NCBI RefSeq assembly: GCF_016464385.1
Contig: NZ_JADMLH010000001.1
Span: 581,431-645,430 of the forward strand
Direction of reading: 5' to 3'
Length of the DNA: 64,000 nucleotides
Origin: Nucisporomicrobium flavum
GTDB taxonomy: Bacteria > Actinomycetota > Actinomycetes > Mycobacteriales > Micromonosporaceae
The translations under genes were made by a program, and so were the position numbers. Within the stretch, counting starts at the first letter, position 1, and each line of letters begins with the position of its first letter. Under the pieces are notes generated by a model, which saw nothing but the letters and a program-made list of their open reading frames with translations, was not told the origin of the DNA and made no database searches. Of the stretch, positions 58,510-64,000 are shown in pieces.

Positions 58510-59235
58510 TCACTCGCCGGCCGGGAACGCGTACGACGCCGGCGGGCCGGCGTGCTGCGCCGCCGTGCCAAAGATCAGCGCGATCTCCTGGTGCTCGGCC
58601 AGCACGATCGCCGACGGGTCGCCCTCGACCGGCGTGCCGTCGACGTACGCCCGGAACTGCCGGTCGCCGCCGGCCCGCAGCCCGCCGAGGTGGTCGGCGC
58701 CGGCCGACACCTGCCACTCGGTGAGGAACTGGCCGAGGGTGAACGTGGCCTGCACGGGCGACTCGACGTGGATGATCGCGTCGTCGCCGTGGGTGTGCAG
58801 CGGGCTGATCCGCTGGTTGACGTCGTCCACCCCGATCCCCGCGGGTACGGGCACCGCCCGCCCGTCGACGATGACATCGAGGTGGGCGTGGAAGTGCGCG
58901 ACCGTCCCCTCCTCGCCGAGCATCGGCAGGCCGGCGGCCTTGACCGCGGCGGCGACGTCCGTAGGGGCCGGCCACGGCGGTGCGGAGGTACGGCCCTGCG
59001 AGTCGGTCCGCGGCGCGGCGGGCATGTCGTGGCTCGCCGGTGTCCCGCCGCGGCCGCTGAAGACCACGACCGCACCGATGATCACGCCGAGCAGCAGGGC
59101 GGCGCCGGACACCGCGGCCCACCACCCCCATCCGTTCCGCGTGTCCACGGCGGCCGGCGCCGGCCTGCCCCGCGCCGGCGGCCGTGCGCCACCGCCTGTG
59201 GTCCGGTGACTCTCTCGGGTGCGAGTGGTCGGCAT
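58510..59235 (-). CDS. Membrane-anchored HxH domain protein
   Basis: A 241-residue protein with a basic cytoplasmic N-terminus, one helix (AAVSGAALLLGVIIGAVVVF, about residues 38-57) and an extracytoplasmic domain. That domain contains VAHFHAHLDVIVDGRAVPVP, ISPLHTHGDDAIIHVESP and FTLGQFLTEWQVSAG. HxHxxL plus LHTH plus IHVE is a recurrent conserved pattern in actinobacteria and archaea with no assigned function, and the clustered His residues suggest metal binding. It leads the three-gene set and is divergent from the OmpR-type regulator gene. Confidence 0.72.
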   Translation of the reverse strand: MPTTRTRESHRTTGGGARPPARGRPAPAAVDTRNGWGWWAAVSGAALLLGVIIGAVVVFSGRGGTPASHDMPAAPRTDSQGRTSAPPWPAPTDVAAAVKAAGLPMLGEEGTVAHFHAHLDVIVDGRAVPVPAGIGVDDVNQRISPLHTHGDDAIIHVESPVQATFTLGQFLTEWQVSAGADHLGGLRAGGDRQFRAYVDGTPVEGDPSAIVLAEHQEIALIFGTAAQHAGPPASYAFPAGE

Positions 59236-59320
59236 CACAACTCTCCAGCCCCGGACCGTTCCGTCAGGTCCGCCATCCCCACGGTCGGCTCCGGGCGTCA
59301 AGATCTACCCGGGCGCTCCA

Positions 59321-59336
59321 TGAAGATTCACTGAAG
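59321..59336. promoter_or_regulatory. TGAAG direct repeats, possible OmpR-type site
   Basis: TGAAG at 59321-59325 and 59332-59336 are spaced 11 bp start to start, one helical turn, as typical for OmpR/PhoB-class regulators. They lie 30-45 bp before the response regulator gene and about 90 bp from the divergent membrane set. Short sequence, so only suggestive. Confidence 0.35.
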
Positions 59337-59365
59337 CCGCCCCGCGCATTGGGAAGGATGAGGGC

Positions 59366-60067
59366 ATGAACGCACGGGTCCTGGTGGTGGAGGACGAGCG
59401 CAGCCTCGCCCGGGTCGTGGCCAGCTATCTGCGCAGCGACGGGCACGAGGTGGACTGCGTCTTCGACGGCCCGGCGGCGGTCGCCACGGCGCGGGAACGG
59501 CCGCCGGACGTGATCGTGCTCGACCTGGGCCTGCCCGGCCTGGACGGCGTCGAGGTGTGCCGGCAGGTCCGCACGTTCAGCGACTGCTACGTCGTCATGC
59601 TCACCGCGCGCGCCGACGAGGTGGACAAGCTCGTCGGCCTCGGGGTGGGCGCCGACGACTACCTGACCAAGCCGGCCAGCCCCCGCGAGCTGGTCGCACG
59701 GGTACGCGCCATGCTGCGCCGCCCCCGCGGTCCCGGCGCGGCCGGCACCGGCGGCGAGCCCGACCCCACCCGGGTCTTCGGGGCGTTGCGGCTCGACCCG
59801 CTCGCCCGGGAGGTGCGGGTGGACGGTACGCCGGTCGAGCTGACCCGTACCGAGTTCGACCTGCTCGCCGCGCTGTCCGGGCGCCCGCGGATGGCGTTCT
59901 CGCGCCGGCAGCTGATCGAGGCGGTGTGGGGTGAGGGCTGGGTCGGCGACGAGCACCTCGTCGACGTGCACGTCGGGCATCTGCGGCGCAAGCTCGGCGA
60001 CGACCCGGCAGCGCCGCGCTTCATCCGTACCGTGCGCGGGGTCGGGTACCGGATGGGTGAGGGATGA
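59366..60067 (+). CDS. OmpR-family response regulator
   Basis: A 233-residue regulator. The receiver domain has the acidic pair VLVVEDERSLARVV, phospho-acceptor Asp in VIVLDLGLPGLDG (near residue 52), Thr in VVMLTARAD and Lys in DDYLTKPASP. The winged-helix C-terminal domain contains VELTRTEFDLLAALSGRPRM, then FSRRQLIEAVWGEGW and VDVHVGHLRRKLGDDP. ATG 59366 has GGATGAGGG upstream. It overlaps the kinase gene by ATGA. Divergent neighbours are likely targets. Confidence 0.95.
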   Translation: MNARVLVVEDERSLARVVASYLRSDGHEVDCVFDGPAAVATARERPPDVIVLDLGLPGLDGVEVCRQVRTFSDCYVVMLTARADEVDKLVGLGVGADDYLTKPASPRELVARVRAMLRRPRGPGAAGTGGEPDPTRVFGALRLDPLAREVRVDGTPVELTRTEFDLLAALSGRPRMAFSRRQLIEAVWGEGWVGDEHLVDVHVGHLRRKLGDDPAAPRFIRTVRGVGYRMGEG

Positions 60068-61170
60068 GGCGCCGGAGGATCGGGCTGGCCGCCCGCCTGT
60101 TCGCCGCACAGACCCTCGTCGTGCTGGTCGGCGTGGTCACCGCCAGCCTCGTCGCCGCCGTGGTCGGCCCGGCCATCTTCCGCGGGCACCTGCACCACGC
60201 CGGTGAGATCAGCGCGGAGACCGGACGGCACGTCGAGGAGGCGTACGGCTCGGCGAACGCGGTGGCGCTCGGCGTGGCGCTGCTGTGTGCGCTCGTCGCC
60301 GGCCTGGCGGTCAGCGCCTTCGTCGCCCGCCGGGTCGCGCATCCGATCGGCCAGCTCGCCCACATCGCCGGGGAGATCACCGACGGCCGGTACGAGGTCC
60401 GCGCGCCGGCGCCCGGGATCGGCGCGGAGTTCGACACCGTCGCCGAGGCGTTCAACACGATGGCCGGCCGGCTGCAGGACATCGAGACGACCCGGCGCCG
60501 GCTGCTCGGCGACCTCGGGCACGAGATGCGTACGCCGCTGGCCACGATCGAGGCGTACCTGGACGCCGCCGAGGACGGCATCGGCGTGGACGACGAGGAC
60601 ACGCTGACCGTGCTGCGCACCCAGACCGGCCGGCTACGGCGCCTCGCCGAGGACCTCGCCGCCGTCTCCCTCGCCGAGGAGCGCCGCGTCGACCTGCACA
60701 CGGAACCGGTCGCACCGGCCGAGCTCGTCGGGGCCGCGGTGGCCGCCGCGGCTCCCCGCTACGCCGCGGCCGGCGTGGCCCTCGACGCCGGCGCCGCGGC
60801 CGGGCTGCCGAGTGTCGACGCGGATCCGCAACGGCTCGGCCAGGTGCTGGGCAACCTGCTGGACAACGCCCTGCGCCACACCCCGGCCGGTGGGAGCGTC
60901 ACGGTCACCGCGGACCTGGCCGGCGACCGGCTGCGCCTGCGGGTGGCGGACACCGGCGAGGGCATCCCCGCCGAGCACCTGCCGCACGTGTTCGAACGCT
61001 TCTACCGCGCGGACTCCGCCCGGGACCGCGCGCGGGGCGGCTCGGGCATCGGCCTGGCGATCGTGCGGGCGATCGTGTCAGCGCACGGGGGCGGGGTCTC
61101 CGCCCACAGCGACGGGCCTGGCCGGGGCGCCACCTTCACGGTGACCCTGCCGCTGGCCGCACCGCGCTGA
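60064..61170 (+). CDS. Sensor histidine kinase (HAMP-HisKA-HATPase)
   Basis: A 368-residue membrane kinase. It has two N-terminal helices (about 14-38 and 62-84) enclosing a very short outside loop with RGHLHHAGEISAETGRHVEE. HAMP follows (RRVAHPIGQLAHIAGEITDG), then HisKA (LGDLGHEMRTPLATIEAYLD, phospho-His near 157) and HATPase (VLGNLLDNALRHTPAGGS, then GGSGIGLAIVRAIVSAHGG). The loop is only about 25 residues long yet has four His residues, which fits metal sensing, although this is inference. It pairs with the regulator gene it overlaps. Confidence 0.93.
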   Translation: MRRRRIGLAARLFAAQTLVVLVGVVTASLVAAVVGPAIFRGHLHHAGEISAETGRHVEEAYGSANAVALGVALLCALVAGLAVSAFVARRVAHPIGQLAHIAGEITDGRYEVRAPAPGIGAEFDTVAEAFNTMAGRLQDIETTRRRLLGDLGHEMRTPLATIEAYLDAAEDGIGVDDEDTLTVLRTQTGRLRRLAEDLAAVSLAEERRVDLHTEPVAPAELVGAAVAAAAPRYAAAGVALDAGAAAGLPSVDADPQRLGQVLGNLLDNALRHTPAGGSVTVTADLAGDRLRLRVADTGEGIPAEHLPHVFERFYRADSARDRARGGSGIGLAIVRAIVSAHGGGVSAHSDGPGRGATFTVTLPLAAPR

Positions 61171-61200
61171 TGACAGGCCGGGCTTTGCCGACGCCACGGC

Positions 61201-61233
61201 GACCAGGACATCTCGGTGTCACCCGTCCTGGTC
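61201..61233. terminator. Hairpin between the kinase and the baeRF3-like gene
   Basis: GACCAGGAC (61201-61209) and GTCCTGGTC (61225-61233) form a perfect 9-bp stem with a 15-nt loop, between convergent genes. Probable bidirectional terminator. The remaining bases 61171-61303 hold no gene. Confidence 0.6.
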
Positions 61234-61303
61234 ACCGACGGCGCCGCACATCAGGCGCGGCCGTGCTGGGCGATCATCAGCCGTACCCGATGTCTGCCCG
61301 CTT

Positions 61304-62473
61304 TCAGGCGGGCCGAGACACCCACCCTGTTGTGATCCCGGCTGCAAGTTCACGGCGGGTGGTCAGGGCGACGCCGTCGTGGTGGTCGAGGCTGCCCGGG
61401 TCGGTGAAGGCGATCCAGCCGCCGCGGGTCAGGACGAGTTCGATGAGTTCGTCGACGGCGTCGTCGATGACGTCTGGGGATTCAGGGTCGTCGGCGGAGG
61501 TGAGGGTGTCGCCGTCGTCGGACAGACGGGCCGGGTAGAACAAAGTTTCGTCGACGGCGAGCATTTCCGGATGGTGGGTACGGGCGGTGAGCCAGGCGGC
61601 GGGCATGCCGGATGCCACTCGGCCGGCCGAGGTGCGCTGGTCGATGAGAGCAAGTGCTTCCTGCTGGCGGCGGTGCAGGTAGTCCTCCAGCACGGAGCGG
61701 ATGCGGGTGCTGAGCAGGCCGCGGTGGGCGTGGGTGAGGTTCGCGGTGACGGTGCCGGCGAGGCGGGCGCAGTTGGTGGAGATGCGGCGAAACGTCGCGA
61801 TGGCGCGGTCGCTGCCGACCAGTACCAGCGGTGCGGGGTGCAGGCGCAGGTAGGTGCCCAGGGCGGCGTCCACGTGCCGGTAGAACTCGAGGTCGTCGTG
61901 GTCGCTGCCACGCGCGGGCCGGTCGCCGCGCCCGCGGCTGCGACCCTCGGGTCGTGGGATGGCGGTCAGCGGGAAGGTGGCGCCCAGCGCGGGGACCAGA
62001 GTTTCGCCGACGGCGTCGAAAAGGCGGGCGTTGCCGGAGTTGAGTGCCAGGACCAGGTGGCGCGGTGTGCGGTGCAGGGCGCGCACGAGGTCGCGGGTGG
62101 CGAAAGTCGGATCGATGACGGCGCGCTCGCGCACGGCGATGGGCAGGCGGATGAGCGCGCCGGTGCTCGCGGAGGCGTACAGGGCCAGCGCGTAGGTGGT
62201 GGGGCCGCGGCGGGCCTGGGCAACGAGGTCGTGCAGGCGGCGCACGGCGGGGGCGGCGGCTTGGGGTTGAAGTTCGGCGCGGACCCGGTCGACGGCTTGG
62301 GTGGTCAGGGAGTCGAGGCGCAGCGCGTCGGCGCGGGTCAATTGCGCCGCGGGTGTGGTGGACAGCAGGACGCTGACGGCGGGGTATTCGCGTACCTGCT
62401 GCAGGGCGGTGATCTGCGCGGCCGTGGGGACGGTGGCGGTAGGCGCCGACGGCGCGGTGGCGGGCGGTGTCAC
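61304..62473 (-). CDS. baeRF3-like (release-factor-fold) protein
   Basis: A 389-residue protein resembling the bacterial archaeo-eukaryotic release factor (baeRF) family 3. The start has REYPAVSVLLSTTPAAQLTR. A central region contains VIDPTFATRDLVRALHRTPR, then HLVLALNSGNARLFDAVGE. A later region has HPAPLVLVGSDRAIATFRRI. No GGQ peptide-release motif is visible. These proteins are predicted to act on ribosomes or in stress but are untested. GTG 62473 is used because GGAGGAA precedes it and it overlaps the upstream stop (GTGA); ATG 62485 is an alternative. Confidence 0.72.
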   Translation of the reverse strand: MTPPATAPSAPTATVPTAAQITALQQVREYPAVSVLLSTTPAAQLTRADALRLDSLTTQAVDRVRAELQPQAAAPAVRRLHDLVAQARRGPTTYALALYASASTGALIRLPIAVRERAVIDPTFATRDLVRALHRTPRHLVLALNSGNARLFDAVGETLVPALGATFPLTAIPRPEGRSRGRGDRPARGSDHDDLEFYRHVDAALGTYLRLHPAPLVLVGSDRAIATFRRISTNCARLAGTVTANLTHAHRGLLSTRIRSVLEDYLHRRQQEALALIDQRTSAGRVASGMPAAWLTARTHHPEMLAVDETLFYPARLSDDGDTLTSADDPESPDVIDDAVDELIELVLTRGGWIAFTDPGSLDHHDGVALTTRRELAAGITTGWVSRPA

Positions 62474-62712
62474 GGGTTCCTCCATCTCGACGGGGCGGGC
62501 GGAGCCGGCGCGTCGCCGATGAGCGCTGCGGCGGCAGTCAGGGTGGCGGGGGTGCTGAGGTGCAGCAGCGGGGCGGCTCGGGCGACGGTGAGCCGGCCGG
62601 TGACGATTTCGACCAGGCGCAGATCGGCGCCGATGATGGTGGGGAGCCCACCGACGCTGGTGGCTGCGGTGGTGCGCGGGTCGGTGAGCAGCGGCAGCAC
62701 AGTCGCGGTCAT
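62470..62712 (-). CDS. Small protein upstream of the baeRF3-like gene
   Basis: An 80-residue protein, MTATVLPLLTDPRTTAATSV at the start and a strand-helix alternation (GGLPTIIGADLRLVEIVTGR), Ala/Thr/Leu rich. No known domain. ATG 62712 has GGGAG at good spacing and the stop overlaps the next gene start by GTGA. It is probably translated in one unit with the baeRF3-like protein, and perhaps with terC, whose stop is 40 bp upstream. Confidence 0.6.
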   Translation of the reverse strand: MTATVLPLLTDPRTTAATSVGGLPTIIGADLRLVEIVTGRLTVARAAPLLHLSTPATLTAAAALIGDAPAPPAPSRWRNP

Positions 62713-62751
62713 CGGTGGACTCCCATCGGATGCGAGCTCGGTATGGCTGGG

Positions 62752-63720
62752 TCAGCTGCGGGACGACGGTGCGCCGGACGGGGCGGCCGGGTCGCCGAGC
62801 GGGGTGGTGGCGCGGGTGGCGCGCAGGCTCCACACGATCGAGGTCGCGATCGTCACGACGATGACGCCGAGGGTGACCGGGATGGGGAGTTTGCCGATCG
62901 GGGTTTCGGACAGGATGAGTTTGACGCCGGCGAAGGCCAGCAGGACGGCGAGCCCGTAGTGCAGGTGCACGAAGCGGCGCAGCAGTCCGGCGAGGCAGAA
63001 GTACAGGCTGCGCAAGCCGAGGATGGCGAACGCATTGGCGGTCCAGACGATGAAGGTGCTGGTGGTGATGGCCAGGATCGCCGCCACACTGTCGATGGCG
63101 AAGATCAGGTCGGTGGCCTCGACCGCGATCAGGACGACGAACAGCAGCGTCGCGACGCGTTTGCCGTTGGCCTTCGTGAAGAACTTGTCGCCGTGGTAGT
63201 CCGCGTCGGTGGGGATGATCTTGCGGACGAGGCGGACGACGGGATTGCGGTCCGGGGGAGTCTGGGCGCCGTGGCGGAACGCCATTTTGTAGCCGGTGTA
63301 GATCAGGAACGCGCCGAACAGGTAGGCGGTCCAGAAGAACGTCTCGAGCAGTTCCGCGCCGACGAAGATGAACACGAGCCGGAAGATCAGGGCGCCGATG
63401 ACACCCCAGAACAGCACCTTGTGCTGGAACGCGGGCGGTACGGCGAAGTAGGTGAAGATCAGCGCGAAAACGAACACGTTGTCGATCGACAGGGCTTTCT
63501 CGATGAGGTAGCCGGCGTAATAGGTGCCGGCGACATCACCGCCCTGCCAGGCCCAGAGGACGACACCGAACAGCAGGCCGGCGGCGATCCAGATACCGGA
63601 CCAGATGGCGGCTTCGCGGAAGCCGATGACGTGGTTGTCGCGGTGCAGGAACAGGTCCACCGCGAGCATCGCGGCGACCGCCAGCATCACTACGGCCCAG
63701 ATCCACCAGGAGACAGACAA
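62752..63720 (-). CDS. TerC-family membrane protein (manganese exporter type)
   Basis: A 322-residue polytopic protein with about nine hydrophobic segments. The two acidic signature regions of TerC/Alx/YkoY proteins are present: YLIEKALSIDNVFVFALIFT (near residue 72) and AVEATDLIFAIDSVAAILAI (near 200). The family exports Mn2+ in E. coli (Alx) and Bacillus (YkoY/MeeY), the latter for loading secreted metalloenzymes. The start is TTG at 63720, giving MSVSWWIWAVV; the only Shine-Dalgarno-like sequence (GAAAGG) lies in a long hairpin immediately upstream. A Mn2+ riboswitch precedes it. Confidence 0.93.
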   Translation of the reverse strand: MSVSWWIWAVVMLAVAAMLAVDLFLHRDNHVIGFREAAIWSGIWIAAGLLFGVVLWAWQGGDVAGTYYAGYLIEKALSIDNVFVFALIFTYFAVPPAFQHKVLFWGVIGALIFRLVFIFVGAELLETFFWTAYLFGAFLIYTGYKMAFRHGAQTPPDRNPVVRLVRKIIPTDADYHGDKFFTKANGKRVATLLFVVLIAVEATDLIFAIDSVAAILAITTSTFIVWTANAFAILGLRSLYFCLAGLLRRFVHLHYGLAVLLAFAGVKLILSETPIGKLPIPVTLGVIVVTIATSIVWSLRATRATTPLGDPAAPSGAPSSRS

Positions 63721-63877
63721 CGGGGAGACCTTTCGTCCAGCCGAACCCAGGGGTGGGCCGGCGCTGCTGGACGAAGGTCTCCCCGGGCCACCGCAACCGG
63801 TGGCTGCGCCGCCGGGGCCTGGATAGCCGGGCCCGTACTGACGACGGCGCGTCGAGCGTCTGGGTACTCCCCCTCGA
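63721..63877 (-). promoter_or_regulatory. yybP-ykoY (Mn2+) riboswitch with RBS-sequestering hairpin
   Basis: The terC leader RNA, read on the minus strand, has the landmarks of this class in order: GAGGGGGAGUACCC (63862-63875), CGUCGUCAGUACGGGC, and GGGGAGACCUUCGU (63771-63784). The last segment can instead pair with the sequence just before the TTG start. GGGGAGACCUUCGUCCAGC (63766-63784) is complementary to GCUGGACGAAAGGUCUCCCC (63722-63741) except for one bulged base. That second arm contains the SD-like GAAAGG. Metal binding would hold the first arm in the aptamer and free the RBS, giving Mn-induced translation as for alx and mntP. Confidence 0.75.
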
Positions 63878-63887
63878 ACTACGTACT

Positions 63888-63917
63888 AGTATTCATGAAA
63901 TATGCTTCGCACGTCAA
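63888..63917 (-). promoter_or_regulatory. Sigma-70-type promoter for terC
   Basis: On the minus strand TTGACG (63917-63912) and AATACT (63893-63888) are separated by 18 bp. A start near 63881 would place the riboswitch at the very 5' end of the transcript. Bases 63918-64000 show no gene. Confidence 0.5.
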
Positions 63918-64000
63918 GGGCTTCGACGTAAAAGGGCGATGCTGCTTTCGTGTGTCCGGTTGCGTACATTGAGGGCGCACACCGCTGCCCCGACCCGTAC

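Overview
The window is high-GC DNA (about 70 percent or more by eye) with short gene spacing, ATGA/GTGA start-stop overlaps, GTG and TTG starts, two F420/LLM-type oxidoreductases, a deazaflavin-dependent nitroreductase, a DUF5753-type XRE regulator, a DUF574-type SAM methyltransferase and a DivIVA protein. This points to a filamentous actinobacterium, most plausibly Micromonosporaceae (Actinoplanes-like). The genus is inference.

Layout. 1-7 kb: a divergent [NiFe] hydrogenase locus of the NAD(P)-linked group 3b/sulfhydrogenase type. Large subunit, maturation protease and hypF (cut by the left edge) lie on the minus strand behind a cyclic-nucleotide-binding-like protein. A double-domain universal stress protein and the beta, gamma and small subunits lie on the plus strand. 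The beta subunit carries an apparent +1 frameshift in a run of seven C. 7-16 kb: a large secreted cadherin-like/OmpA protein, an XRE/DUF5753 regulator flanked by GTGCAC palindromes, a flavin monooxygenase, a secreted hydrolase, a 2H phosphoesterase and a SAM methyltransferase. 16.1-26.9 kb: an island of about 10.6 kb bounded by an 89-bp direct repeat that copies the 3' end of the methyltransferase gene. It holds a SUKH-like protein, a cytidine-deaminase/ASCH fusion, a multi-pass membrane protein, a shortened flavin monooxygenase, a small two-helix membrane protein coupled to a STAND (NB-ARC-like) TPR protein, an HTH protein with a large C-terminal domain, and gene remnants. No integrase is visible.

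27-38 kb: a VOC protein, then narGHJI-narK-cupin on the minus strand, divergent from a Cys-containing HTH regulator that reads in frame into a DUF309 protein. A near-perfect DosR/DevR-type box (GGGACTAAAGTCCC) lies between them, and a 13/14 match lies before the universal stress protein, so hydrogenase and nitrate respiration may share hypoxia/redox control. 38-50 kb: signalling genes: a REC-PAS-GAF histidine kinase, a giant hybrid kinase with seven 92-residue HAMP repeats (like fungal Nik1), a MEDS/ATPase protein, a PadR pair, a soluble double-GAF chemoreceptor-like protein, an LLM oxidoreductase and DivIVA. 50-56.6 kb: a SagB-type dehydrogenase, a deazaflavin-dependent reductase, GNAT, a TetR/LLM divergent pair with a clear operator, and a spermidine-synthase-like protein.

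56.6-61.2 kb: a three-gene membrane set (NapH/NosR-like Fe-S protein, His-rich membrane protein, anchored HxH/HTH protein) divergent from an OmpR/histidine-kinase pair, possibly a metal or redox handling system. 61.3-64 kb: a baeRF3-like protein, a small protein and a TerC exporter behind a likely yybP-ykoY manganese riboswitch whose downstream hairpin pairs over the ribosome binding region.
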